Counted from the stretch's first letter, positions 26,359 to 33,952 are shown. The stretch is DNA of 33,952 nt from Bacteroidales bacterium (GCA_900766825.1 CAAFWU010000032.1:1-33952); one strand, 5' to 3'. Notes: a model not told the origin generated them from the sequence alone. Program-made: numbers and translations.

Positions 26359-27351
26359 ATGAATGTACTGAATCCCATATTCGACACATCGTTCAAGTAC
26401 CTGATGGAGGACGATAAGTCGGCTCGCATTCTACTTTCCAGCCTTCTGAAAAAGAAGGTTGTGAAGTTGGAGCGCCGTCCTCAAGAATTTTTGGACCAAT
26501 ATAGGGGAGAGCAAGCCAAAGACTTGAATGTTTACCGATTGGATTATGTTGCCAAAATAGTTCTGGAAGATGGAACAGAAGAGGATGTGTGTATAGAGCT
26601 TCAAAAGGTGTGGCTAAAGTCCGAATTGATGCGTTTCCGCCGCTATATTGTGGGTCAGTATGCCGATCCTCATAACCTCTGTCAGGATGGTGAGACGCCA
26701 ATGCACATTATAGCCATCTATCTCCTTGGTCATAAATTAGAGGAGTCGAACGAGCCAATAATATATTGTCGTGGCAATAGCATGACAGATTATAACGGGC
26801 ATCCCATACCCCCAAGTGGTCGTGGCAACTTCATACGTTCTCTCACTCACGACATCATCATTGTTCAAATACCTTGCCTTGCCGAGAAACCTCGAAATGC
26901 AACCGAACGACTGCTAAGTGTTTTTGACCAACGCAACGTAGAGCCATACAACCGTCGTCTGATCCGTTTGCCCGACGACTCCGTGGATAAACATGACGAA
27001 ATGGGCACCATTGCCAATAGGTTGCTTAAAGGAATTGCCACAGAGGGTATGCTCAAAAAGATGGAGATAGAAGAAGAGATCTTTTCTGAGTTTGAGTACC
27101 GAGATTTGAGAACGGAGCATTTCAGAGAAAAATGGGAGCAGGCCGAAACAGAAAATAAAACCATAAAGGCTGAGAATGAGGAGATTAAGGCTGAGAATGA
27201 TAACATTAAATCAGAGAATGCGAGCATAAAGGCAGAAAATGAGGCACTGACACGAAATGCTGTGTCCAATTTTTCAAAATTGGGCATAAGTGCTGAACAA
27301 ATAGCTCAATCACTCGGTATTGATATTGAGACTGTTAGAAAATATTTGTAG
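26359..27351 (+). CDS. Rpn/PDDEXK_2-type PD-(D/E)XK nuclease (transposase-associated family)
   Basis: The 330-residue product opens with NPIFDTSFKYLMEDDKSARILLSSLL, typical of the Rpn / PD-(D/E)XK nuclease-family transposase proteins abundant in Bacteroidales. The probable catalytic set is D62 in YRLDYVAKI and E80-x-Q82 in DVCIELQKVWLKSEL. Further family marks are RFRRYIVGQYAD and HIIAIYLLGHKLE. Residues about 262-300 form a coiled coil with four exact-register heptads (IKAENEE-like). The last 28 residues (LGISAEQIAQSLGIDIETVRKYL) look like a helix-turn-helix or winged end. Related Rpn proteins promote recombination or act in defence; the role here is not known. The gene stands alone between a terminator and its own terminator and is less GC-rich than the suf genes. 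Confidence 0.85.
   Translation: MNVLNPIFDTSFKYLMEDDKSARILLSSLLKKKVVKLERRPQEFLDQYRGEQAKDLNVYRLDYVAKIVLEDGTEEDVCIELQKVWLKSELMRFRRYIVGQYADPHNLCQDGETPMHIIAIYLLGHKLEESNEPIIYCRGNSMTDYNGHPIPPSGRGNFIRSLTHDIIIVQIPCLAEKPRNATERLLSVFDQRNVEPYNRRLIRLPDDSVDKHDEMGTIANRLLKGIATEGMLKKMEIEEEIFSEFEYRDLRTEHFREKWEQAETENKTIKAENEEIKAENDNIKSENASIKAENEALTRNAVSNFSKLGISAEQIAQSLGIDIETVRKYL
27163..27246 (+). repeat. Four 21-base tandem repeats encoding coiled-coil heptads
   Basis: Four consecutive 21-base units start at 27163, 27184, 27205 and 27226 and encode IKAENEE, IKAENDN, IKSENAS and IKAENEA. A partial, more diverged unit precedes them. The units are close enough in DNA sequence to expand or contract by slippage without changing frame. 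Confidence 0.85.
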
Positions 27352-27385
27352 TCTATTTCATTGAACTATAGACCCAACAGTTATC

Positions 27386-27423
27386 GCTCAACCTATAAAT
27401 CTGTAGGTTGGGCGTTTTGTTTA
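27386..27423 (+). terminator. Intrinsic terminator after the PD-(D/E)XK nuclease gene
   Basis: GCTCAACCTA (27386-27395) pairs with TAGGTTGGGC (27404-27413), ten pairs including one G-T, across an 8-base loop. GTTTTGTTTA follows. It lies 34 bases after the stop. Confidence 0.85.
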
Positions 27424-27865
27424 TCCCCCCTAAATTTGTCACGTTTTATAGACAGTATGGTATTTACTGTACGAACAGACCGAACTATTACTTGTACTAT
27501 CTTTTCATTTTCAAGTGAATTTTTATCATATTCATATGGTCACTTGTTCTCTTTGTTAACTATAAATTCTATACTTTTATATAGTCGATGTTTTTGCTAA
27601 TGTTTTGAATATTAATGTAGTATAATGCTGTGATGAATGGTGATAAAATGCGAATTTTACACTCCAAACGGCTTTGCCAACTGTTCGTTTGGGCTACTCG
27701 TAATCGAGCATACCTCGTTTCTTTCATGTTCTTTTTTTGTAATTTAGTTGCAAATAAGTGTGAACATTTTGTTGAGGAGACTAACCATTGTTTTGCAGTA
27801 AGCGCAGAGAGTGTTAGCAACAATTCCAAACCTCCACACTGTGGACTCACACCAAATCAAATGGC
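27424..27865 (+). other. AT-rich intergenic region upstream of the sugar transporter gene
   Basis: This is 442 bases without a convincing gene. A 79-codon frame (27630-27869) overlaps the transporter start but has no family features and poor codon use. TAAATTTG at 27431-27438 fits the -7 box but would leave a leader of over 400 bases. TTGTTTTG at 27788-27795, with TTTTG at 27767-27771, is a weaker but better-placed candidate. The long upstream region suggests regulated transcription of the sugar unit. Confidence 0.4.
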
Positions 27866-29488
27866 ATGAATCAGATCTCTTCACCGGCTCAGAGCGGAAA
27901 GCTCTCTTTGGGCGAAAAAATTGCGTATGCCCTGGGCGACGCCTCGGCCAACATTGCTTGGCGCGGTGTCTCCACCTTCCTCTTGATTTTCTACACCGAT
28001 GTGTTCGGCCTCACGGCTGCCGTGGCTGGCATCGTACTTTTGGTGGGTCGCTTCACCGATGGCATAGGCGACCTGCTCATGGGCGTGGTGGGCGACCGTA
28101 CGCGTAGCAAATATGGTCACTTCCGACCTTGGATTCTCTGGACCGCCATACCGCTGGGTGTCACTCTGTCGCTCATTTTCACCGCCCCAGACTGGAGTCA
28201 GGAGATGAAGGGCGTCTATGCCCTTGTTACCTACACCCTTTTTATGCTCATTTACACAGCCAACAATGTGCCATACGGTTCACTCATGGCCGTTATGACC
28301 CCCGACGATAAGGAACGCACATCGTTGAGCTCGTTCCGTATGGTGGGTGCCTTTGCGGGTGGCATGTTGGTTCAGGGTGCTCTGCTCTTCCTTGTATCCT
28401 ACTTTGGCAATGTGAACCCAACGGTCAATGTGACCAAGATGGCTGAGGCTCAGTACGCCGTTACCGTCTCCACCACCGAGGATTATCAGAAGGTTAAGAT
28501 CTCAACCTCCGACGCAGTGGCTTCCGTTGAGTGGGCCGACTCTTTGGGCATCAACCCCGCTAAGTCGCAGAACTTCTCCGCCGTGGCCAATGAGCAGTAT
28601 AAGTTCGTGGTCACTGGTCAAGCTGAACTTACGGCCGAGGACATAACCATCATAGACCAGAGCCGAGGCTATAGCAACTCAATGTACATCATGTCCGCCA
28701 TTTTGGTTTTGGCTCTGCTCATAACCTTCCGCTTCACCCGTGAGCGTGTTGAGCCACCCGCCGACCAAAAGACCGACATATGGGCCGACCTCAAGGACTT
28801 GATTCATAACACTCCATGGGTCGTGCTCCTCTGCGTGGGTCTGCTCTTTAATATCTACAACAACATTAAGCAGGGCATCACGGTCATCTACTTCAGCCAC
28901 TATGTGCACAACGAGTTCTTGGCCGCCACCTACATGGTCTGCCTCATGCTGGCATCCATAGCTGGCGCCATGCTCACCACACCTCTGGGCATACGCTTTG
29001 GCAATAAGAACCTCTTCATTGGTGCTCTGTTGGCCACGGGTCTCATCAACTCGTTCATCTATTTCTGCGGACCCGAGGACACCACAGCCATCTTTGCCAT
29101 TGGCATCGGTAGCGAGGTCTTCGCAGCTTTCCTGCCCACGCTCTTCTTTGCCATGTTGGGCGATGCGGCCGACTACTCGGAGTACGTCAACGGACGTCGC
29201 GCCACAGGTCTGGTCTACGCTGCAGGCTCCTTTGCCACAAAGTTTGGCGGTGGTTTGGCTGGTGCCATCATTGGCTTCGTGCTCAGTGGCTTTGGCTATG
29301 TTGGTGCCGACCCTTCGACCTACGCTGGTTCTCAAGAGGGTTTTGTGATGCTCATGAGTTGGGTGCCTGCCATCATTGTTATTGCTGGCGCCGCCATCAT
29401 GTTCTTCTATCCCCTTAGTCAGCAGAAACAGAGCCAGATAACGGCCGAATTGCAGGCTCGTCGTGCAGCTCAGCAGGCTCAGGAGTAG
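27866..29488 (+). CDS. GPH (MelB-type) sugar:cation symporter with internal insertion
   Basis: The 540-residue inner-membrane protein belongs to the glycoside-pentoside-hexuronide:cation symporters of the MFS. Marks are KIAYALGDASANIAW, FYTDVFGLTAAVAGIVLLVGRFTDGIGDLLMGVVGDRTRS split over the first helices, KYGHFRPWILW, TANNVPYGSLMAVMT and RTSLSSFRMVGAFAGG, then six more helices up to about residue 520. Usual length is 440-480; the excess is a soluble segment at residues about 182-270 between helices 6 and 7. It is followed after 62 bases by a GH94 phosphorylase, which suggests import of cellobiose or a similar beta-linked disaccharide. The family is certain, the substrate is inferred. Confidence 0.9.
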   Translation: MNQISSPAQSGKLSLGEKIAYALGDASANIAWRGVSTFLLIFYTDVFGLTAAVAGIVLLVGRFTDGIGDLLMGVVGDRTRSKYGHFRPWILWTAIPLGVTLSLIFTAPDWSQEMKGVYALVTYTLFMLIYTANNVPYGSLMAVMTPDDKERTSLSSFRMVGAFAGGMLVQGALLFLVSYFGNVNPTVNVTKMAEAQYAVTVSTTEDYQKVKISTSDAVASVEWADSLGINPAKSQNFSAVANEQYKFVVTGQAELTAEDITIIDQSRGYSNSMYIMSAILVLALLITFRFTRERVEPPADQKTDIWADLKDLIHNTPWVVLLCVGLLFNIYNNIKQGITVIYFSHYVHNEFLAATYMVCLMLASIAGAMLTTPLGIRFGNKNLFIGALLATGLINSFIYFCGPEDTTAIFAIGIGSEVFAAFLPTLFFAMLGDAADYSEYVNGRRATGLVYAAGSFATKFGGGLAGAIIGFVLSGFGYVGADPSTYAGSQEGFVMLMSWVPAIIVIAGAAIMFFYPLSQQKQSQITAELQARRAAQQAQE

Positions 29489-29550
29489 GGAGTATGCCTA
29501 TATCTCATTCTCAACCCTTATTTTGATAAAAACAACAAACAAACTATAAG

Positions 29551-32025
29551 ATGAAAGAGTACGGTCACTTCGATGACGCCAACCGCGAGTACGTCATCAC
29601 CGACCCCAAGACCCCCTGGCCTTGGATTAACTACCTCGGCAACGAAGATTTCTTCTCGCTGATCTCCAACACCGCTGGTGGCTATTCGTTCTTCAAAGAC
29701 GCTAAGTTCCGCCGCATAACCCGCTATCGTTACAATGGTGTGCCCATGGACAACGGCGGTCGCTACTTCTATATCAACGACCACGGCACCGTATGGAGCC
29801 CAGGTTGGAAGCCCTGCAAGACCCCACTGGATAGCTACGAGTGCCGCCACGGCATGGGCTACACCCGCATCACTGGCTCCAAGAACGGCATCGAGGCCTC
29901 GCTCCTCTTCTTTGTGCCCCTCAAGACCTTGGCCGAGGTGCAACGCGTAACCCTCACCAACAAAAGTGCCGAGAAGCGTTCCATCAAACTCTTCTCGTTC
30001 CAAGAGTGGTGCCTTTGGAATGCAGCCACAGACATGGAGAACTTCCAGCGCAACTTCTCAACTGGCGAGGTAGAAATCGACGGCTCCACCATCTATCACA
30101 AGACCGAGTATAAGGAGCGTCGTAACCACTACGCCTTCTATTCAGTAAACACCCCAATCAATGGCTTCGACACCGACCGTGAGTCATTCATTGGTCTCTA
30201 CAATGAGTTTGCTTTGCCCCAAAATGTAGAGGCTGGCAAACCATCTAACAGCGTAGCCCACGGCTGGAGCCCCATTGCCAGCCACTATATCGAGGTGGAG
30301 CTTAACCCAGGCGAGAGCCGCGACTTCATCTTCCTCTTGGGCTATGTGGAGAATGAGCAGGACAAGAAGTACGACCCCGCTGGTCGTCGTCCCGACCTCC
30401 TCACCAGTCTCGGCGATCTCGACCGCACCATTGTGAACAAGGAGAAGGCTAAGGCCATAATGGCTGGTTTGGATACCACCGACAAGGTGGACGCCGCCTT
30501 CGACAAGCTTCGTGCCTTCTGGGACGATCTTCTGGACCGCTTCACTGTCAAGAGCGGCGACGAGCGTTTGGACCGTATGGTGAACATCTGGAACCAATAC
30601 CAGTGCATGGTCACCTTCAACTTCTCTCGTTCGGCCTCTTTCTTCGAGAGCGGCATCGGTCGTGGCATGGGCTTCCGCGACTCAAATCAGGATCTGGTGG
30701 GCTTCGTTCATCAAATTCCCGACCGTGCGCGTCAGCGCATCATCGACATCGCCTCCACTCAGTTCCCCGACGGCGGATGCTATCACCAGTATCAGCCCCT
30801 GACCAAGCGAGGCAACAACGACATAGGCGGCGGTTTCAACGACGACCCTATGTGGCTCATCTTCGGCACCGTGGCCTACATTAAGGAGACGGGCGACTTC
30901 TCTATTCTGGACGAGCCCGTGCCATTTGACAATGTTGAGGGTAGCGAGGTCAGCCTCTTCCAGCACCTTGTGGTCTCTTTCAACCACGTGGTGGAGAACC
31001 TCGGTCCCCACAAGCTGCCCCTCATTGGTCGTGCCGACTGGAACGACTGTCTCAACCTCAACTGCTTCAGCTGGGACCCCAACGAGAGCTTCCAGACAAC
31101 AGAGAACAAGACCGAGGGCAGTAAAGCCGAGAGTCTTATGATTGCAGGTCTCTTCGTGGTTTGCGGTCGCGAGTATGTCGAGCTCTGCCAGCAGCTGGGT
31201 AAGAATGACGAGGCTGCCCGTGCCCAAAAGTCAGTGGACGACATGGTGGAGGCCGTGAAGAAGAGCGGATGGGACGGCGACTGGTATCTCCGTGCCTACG
31301 ACTACTTCGGCAACAAGATTGGTTCTAAGGAGAATGAGGAGGGTAAGATCTTCATCGAGAGCCAAGGCTGGTGCACCATGGCAGGCATTGGCAAAGAAGA
31401 GGGTATGGTGGACAAAGCTCTGGACTCCGTAAAGAAATATATGGACTGCGAGCATGGCATTGTGCTCAACTGGCCAGCCTTCACAACATACCATGTCGAG
31501 ATGGGCGAAATTTCGTCCTATCCCGCTGGTTACAAGGAGAATGCGGGCATCTTCTGCCACAACAACCCATGGGTCATCATTGGCGAGACCGTTGTGGGCC
31601 GAGGCAACGATGCTTGGGAACACTATGCCAAGATATGCCCCGCCTTCATCAAGGACCAGACCTTGCATAAGGTTGAGCCTTACGTCTACAGCCAGATGGT
31701 GGCTGGCAAGGATGCCGCCCGTCCTGGCGAGGGTAAGAACTCATGGCTCACTGGCACAGCTGCTTGGAACTGGTACACCATCACTCAGTTTATCTTGGGT
31801 GTTAAGCCTACCTACGATGGTCTGCTCATCGACCCCTGTATCCCCAGCAGCATGAAGGGCTACACCATAAGCCGTAAGCTCCGTGGTGCTCAGTACGACA
31901 TCACAGTTCGTAACGAGAGCGGTGCCCAGAAGGGTGTTACGAGCATCAAGGTGGATGGCGTGGAGATCAGCGGCAATGTGGTTAAGCACTCCGAGGGTCA
32001 TCACACAGTGGAGGTTGTGATGTAG
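29551..32025 (+). CDS. GH94 disaccharide phosphorylase, probably cellobiose phosphorylase
   Basis: The 824-residue product matches the length and N-terminus of cellobiose phosphorylases (YGHFDDANREYVITDPKTP, PWINYLGNEDFFSLIS, GGYSFFKDAKFRRITRYRYN). The catalytic (alpha/alpha)6 region contains FFESGIGRGMGFRDSNQDL, FPDGGCYHQYQPLTKRGNN, GGFNDDPMWLI and IGRADWNDCLNLN; the general acid Asp lies in the last motif (D496 or D499; GH94 enzymes use the Asp of this DWND segment). GKNSWLTGTAAWNWY near the end is also typical. The reaction is cellobiose plus phosphate giving alpha-glucose 1-phosphate and glucose, in the cytoplasm. Chitobiose or another beta-disaccharide cannot be excluded. It forms an operon with the upstream symporter and ends at a terminator. 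Confidence 0.93.
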   Translation: MKEYGHFDDANREYVITDPKTPWPWINYLGNEDFFSLISNTAGGYSFFKDAKFRRITRYRYNGVPMDNGGRYFYINDHGTVWSPGWKPCKTPLDSYECRHGMGYTRITGSKNGIEASLLFFVPLKTLAEVQRVTLTNKSAEKRSIKLFSFQEWCLWNAATDMENFQRNFSTGEVEIDGSTIYHKTEYKERRNHYAFYSVNTPINGFDTDRESFIGLYNEFALPQNVEAGKPSNSVAHGWSPIASHYIEVELNPGESRDFIFLLGYVENEQDKKYDPAGRRPDLLTSLGDLDRTIVNKEKAKAIMAGLDTTDKVDAAFDKLRAFWDDLLDRFTVKSGDERLDRMVNIWNQYQCMVTFNFSRSASFFESGIGRGMGFRDSNQDLVGFVHQIPDRARQRIIDIASTQFPDGGCYHQYQPLTKRGNNDIGGGFNDDPMWLIFGTVAYIKETGDFSILDEPVPFDNVEGSEVSLFQHLVVSFNHVVENLGPHKLPLIGRADWNDCLNLNCFSWDPNESFQTTENKTEGSKAESLMIAGLFVVCGREYVELCQQLGKNDEAARAQKSVDDMVEAVKKSGWDGDWYLRAYDYFGNKIGSKENEEGKIFIESQGWCTMAGIGKEEGMVDKALDSVKKYMDCEHGIVLNWPAFTTYHVEMGEISSYPAGYKENAGIFCHNNPWVIIGETVVGRGNDAWEHYAKICPAFIKDQTLHKVEPYVYSQMVAGKDAARPGEGKNSWLTGTAAWNWYTITQFILGVKPTYDGLLIDPCIPSSMKGYTISRKLRGAQYDITVRNESGAQKGVTSIKVDGVEISGNVVKHSEGHHTVEVVM

Positions 32026-32080
32026 TTGCAATCTCACCCCAATAGATAGAACTTCAATTTCATACTTTTATTTTTGTTTG

Positions 32081-32115
32081 CGCTGCCCCGCTGGATTGCG
32101 GGGTGGCGTTTTTTT
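32081..32115 (+). terminator. Intrinsic terminator of the symporter-GH94 operon
   Basis: CGCTGCCCCGC (32081-32091) pairs with GCGGGGTGGCG (32098-32108) over 11 positions with two wobbles and a 6-base loop, followed by TTTTTTTATTT. Confidence 0.92.
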
Positions 32116-32278
32116 ATTTGTTGTTGTGTTTGGGGGAGGGAGATATTCTGCGAAGATAAAACAGTCCTAAAACAGCCATTTTGCCTTTTCGGGATATTAA
32201 AATAGCCCCTTGGAGGGCAAATAATGGTGTTCTAAAGAGCCTTGTGAAACTACTGTAATAAGAAAGTTACTTAAAAAT

Positions 32279-32322
32279 GATAGCCTCCCCCATCCGCATT
32301 GCGTTGGATGGGGGAGGCTATC
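32279..32322 (-). terminator. Perfect 17-bp hairpin between convergent genes, probable terminator of the Abi gene
   Basis: Bases 32279-32295 are the exact reverse complement of 32306-32322, with a 10-base loop. On the minus strand the stem is followed by ATTTTTAAG, so it can end transcription arriving from the Abi gene, about 190 bases downstream of its stop. On the plus strand the nearest T-run is 16 bases further on. The rest of the 32116-32510 gap is AT-rich and shows no gene. Confidence 0.65.
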
Positions 32323-32510
32323 GTGGTTGAAATGCTGTTTTTTTAGACTGTCTAAGGGTAAATATTATTTTGTTTATCGCTATAGTCTATTCAGAACGAC
32401 TTTATAGGTAACTAACGATTTTTATGGCACCCAAAAATCAAAAGACACAATTAGTTTTTTGTAGAAGACTAATATGACTATAAACCAGTTACATCGTTTA
32501 GAATGTAGAG

Positions 32511-33404
32511 TTATGCCCACAGAGGCTCATTTTGCCATCCATGCGGGAATCCCATATTTCTAAGGCTGATATTTGGGTAGTCTGAAAATAACGCCAATAA
32601 TTGTTGCTTAATATTGCTGTTGGGAAGTATACTTTGCTCGAGATATAGGATAGTGCAAAGTTGAGCGTATAGTTTCATCGGTCTAATATGGCTGGTGTCG
32701 ACCCAAGTTAGTGGGAGTCTATTAGGTAACTGTGGCATTGTAGGAAAACGCCTATTCCATATTCGACTATGATGTGCACAACTGTTACGAAGCACCGTCA
32801 AACTTCGCATCCAGCTCTCCATATAATCGTATTTTGGAAGTCCCATACTCTTTGACACTTCTTTTTTTGCATTCGTATCTTTTATGTTTGCATATAGCTT
32901 CGAAAGATTGCCGAATGAAACGACTTCCAGAGTTTTCCAAACTGGTGGCATCGATGGGGAAGCGTATCTTGTAAAGTGGTCTTGTATAAACTCCTCCCTT
33001 GAACGTTTTAATTCATTCTGTAAGTTATCTAAGCAAGTTTGATATATACTATGGTTTAAGAACTTCGAAGCATCCATAAACCAAAAAGCTCCGTGTCGCA
33101 AAGAGAAAAAATGGATGATGCGTGTACGTAAAGCGACTTCTATATCTTGTATCGCAGTGAAAATAATTGTGCGAAGCTTCTTGTCGAAGTCGTAGAGAGA
33201 TATAATGTCTTCTATATGTGTGCCACTGACGAATTGATGACTTGTTGTGTCTGTTTCAAACAATCTCCAATAACTAGTCATTCGGAAGTAACTTACAGAC
33301 GTAAGAAACTTCAATGCAGTGTCTTCATCATTTATGATGAGGCCACGTTGTTTAAGCATTTCAAGTTGAGTGTCAAAGTCTGCGGGTTTTTTGTCATATT
33401 TCAT
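32511..33404 (-). CDS. Abi_2 (AbiD/AbiF-like) abortive-infection family protein
   Basis: The 297-residue product shows the Abi_2 pattern. DFDTQLEMLKQRGLIINDED opens the protein, SVSYFRMTSYWRLF (36-49) matches the family's YYRLxGYW element, LYDFDKKLRTIIFTAIQDIEVALRTRI (70-96) is the central helix pair, and LRNSCAHHSRIWNR (205-218) carries an R-x4-H HEPN-type motif (R206, H211). From family knowledge, these proteins stop phage growth, probably by RNA cleavage through the HEPN motif. The gene stands alone, is AT-rich compared with the left part of the window, and has a promoter box and hairpin leader. Start ATG 33402-33404 is the only Met near the family N-terminus; GGAGG sits only one base from it. 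Confidence 0.85.
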   Translation of the reverse strand: MKYDKKPADFDTQLEMLKQRGLIINDEDTALKFLTSVSYFRMTSYWRLFETDTTSHQFVSGTHIEDIISLYDFDKKLRTIIFTAIQDIEVALRTRIIHFFSLRHGAFWFMDASKFLNHSIYQTCLDNLQNELKRSREEFIQDHFTRYASPSMPPVWKTLEVVSFGNLSKLYANIKDTNAKKEVSKSMGLPKYDYMESWMRSLTVLRNSCAHHSRIWNRRFPTMPQLPNRLPLTWVDTSHIRPMKLYAQLCTILYLEQSILPNSNIKQQLLALFSDYPNISLRNMGFPHGWQNEPLWA

Positions 33405-33423
33405 ACCTCCATAAATGACGAAG

Positions 33424-33461
33424 TCCCGCCGTGGTACGCATTGTTAAGAGGCGTGGCGGGA
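33424..33461 (-). promoter_or_regulatory. Inverted repeat in the leader of the Abi_2 gene
   Basis: TCCCGCC (33424-33430) pairs with GGCGGGA (33455-33461), and inside it ACGC (33436-33439) pairs with GCGT (33451-33454). It lies between the candidate promoter box and the Abi start, so it would form an RNA hairpin at the very 5' end of the message or serve as an operator. Confidence 0.5.
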
Positions 33462-33471
33462 ACTGTTACTG

Positions 33472-33479
33472 CAAATTTA
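33472..33479 (-). promoter_or_regulatory. Promoter -7 box (TAAATTTG, minus strand) of the Abi_2 gene
   Basis: Read on the minus strand these bases are TAAATTTG, a perfect TAnnTTTG box about 70 bases before the Abi ATG. No clear TTTG -33 element is visible upstream. Confidence 0.5.
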
Positions 33480-33526
33480 CGCATTTTGTTCTAATTAACC
33501 ATGAATTCTGAGGACATTACTTTAAA

Positions 33527-33849
33527 TTAGACTGGTAAGGGGCTGTAGATACTGGAGAGAGACTCATCTAAAGCTTGTGCTACGGTCTCTGTATCGCATC
33601 TCACGGCAACCTCTTAAGTTTAAGTCCCTCAAAGAGTGTGCGGCTATCGCAGCCCTTTGAATAATAGGCCGCCATAAGGTTCGTCATCATGGTTTTGCCA
33701 AAACGACGTGCTCGGCTCATGCAGATAAAACGCCCCGTTTTGCGAACCAGTTTGTTTAGCTCTACTATCATTAGCGACTTATCCACGTAATATTCTGTGT
33801 TTATGTCGTAGCTAAACAATGTATTGCCAGGATTGACGTACGAGCCCAT
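33527..33849 (-). pseudogene. Remnant of an AAA-ATPase-like / PD-(D/E)XK (DUF1703-type) gene
   Basis: From ATG 33847-33849 the frame gives 82 residues (MGSYVNPGNTLFSYDINTEY start, YVDKSLMIVELN, then SRARRFGKTMMTNLMAAYYSK and TLFEGLKLKRLP). This is the start of the AAA-ATPase-like family with its SRPRRFGKT-type Walker A, but it stops at TGA 33601-33603, whereas intact members have about 500 residues. In another frame the next 28 codons read EVAVRCDTETVAQALDES and on to a stop at 33527-33529. That resembles the CDxExVAxxIExxHxET segment before the C-terminal nuclease domain of the same family. I infer a large internal deletion and decay. Walker B and the nuclease domain are gone, so it is very unlikely to work. 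Confidence 0.65.
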
Positions 33850-33936
33850 GGTTGTTTATTTATGGTACTCCCTATTCTTAGACAGGTATTAACATTATTT
33901 TATTATTGCTTTAGCTATTCTCTGTTGGAGAGAGGA

Positions 33937-33952
33937 GTGGGGGTACCCCCAC
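33937..33952. repeat. Perfect 16-bp palindrome at the right edge
   Basis: The last 16 bases, GTGGGGGTACCCCCAC, are their own reverse complement. The preceding GGA suggests it may extend past the window. It could be a terminator stem, a mobile-element end or an assembly fold-back; the edge prevents a decision. Confidence 0.6.

Noticed and set aside
27630..27869. A 79-codon frame upstream of the symporter
   Set aside because: No recognisable domain, atypical codons, and it overlaps the symporter start; probably chance.
33147..33494. Plus-strand 115-codon frame overlapping the Abi_2 gene
   Set aside because: It lies opposite a well-supported family gene and its promoter, and shows no domain.

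Overview
The window looks like chromosomal DNA of a Bacteroidota bacterium, most likely of the order Bacteroidales. The evidence is a SprB-type giant surface protein with a gliding-motility/type IX secretion (T9SS) C-terminal domain, a PorP/SprF outer-membrane protein next to it, a sufBCDS cluster, several perfect TAnnTTTG boxes (the -7 element used by the Bacteroidota housekeeping sigma factor), and Abi_2, PD-(D/E)XK and AAA-ATPase-like accessory genes common in gut Bacteroidales. Genus cannot be fixed from the sequence alone.

Layout. (1) From the left edge to 18404, one reading frame, cut off at its 5' end, encodes more than 6,130 residues. It holds about 33 SprB-like repeats, a short stretch of Ig/PKD-like modules, about 19 units of a second cysteine-containing beta repeat, two PKD domains and a type-B T9SS sorting domain. 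(2) 18667-19776 encodes PorP/SprF, the usual partner that helps deliver or anchor such adhesins. It ends at a strong terminator. (3) 19971-21269 encodes a secreted SUMF1-fold protein without the catalytic cysteines of formylglycine-generating enzyme and with a long acidic Gly/Ser/Asp linker. It also ends at a strong terminator. (4) 21499-26202 is sufB-sufC-sufD-sufS, a self-contained Fe-S cluster assembly operon with a promoter box in front and a terminator behind. (5) 26359-27351 is a PD-(D/E)XK (Rpn/transposase-associated) nuclease with a heptad-repeat coiled coil, flanked by its own promoter box and terminator. (6) 27866-32025 is a two-gene sugar unit: a GPH/MelB-type cation symporter with an unusual internal insertion, then a GH94 disaccharide phosphorylase, probably cellobiose phosphorylase. 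(7) From about 32100 to the right edge the DNA is visibly more AT-rich and looks accessory. On the minus strand it carries an Abi_2 (HEPN-like) abortive-infection gene and a decayed AAA-ATPase-like gene, with several strong inverted repeats and a perfect 16-bp palindrome at the edge.

How the genes work together. Regions 1-3 are a cell-surface set: a T9SS-exported giant adhesin, its outer-membrane partner and a further exported protein. Region 4 is housekeeping Fe-S assembly, with SufS supplying sulfur to the SufBCD scaffold. Region 6 imports a beta-linked disaccharide and splits it with phosphate, saving ATP. Region 7 is phage-defence and mobile-gene debris. The most unusual element is the giant adhesin with two different repeat families and irregular inserted cassettes. 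I did not find a clearly new multi-gene system.
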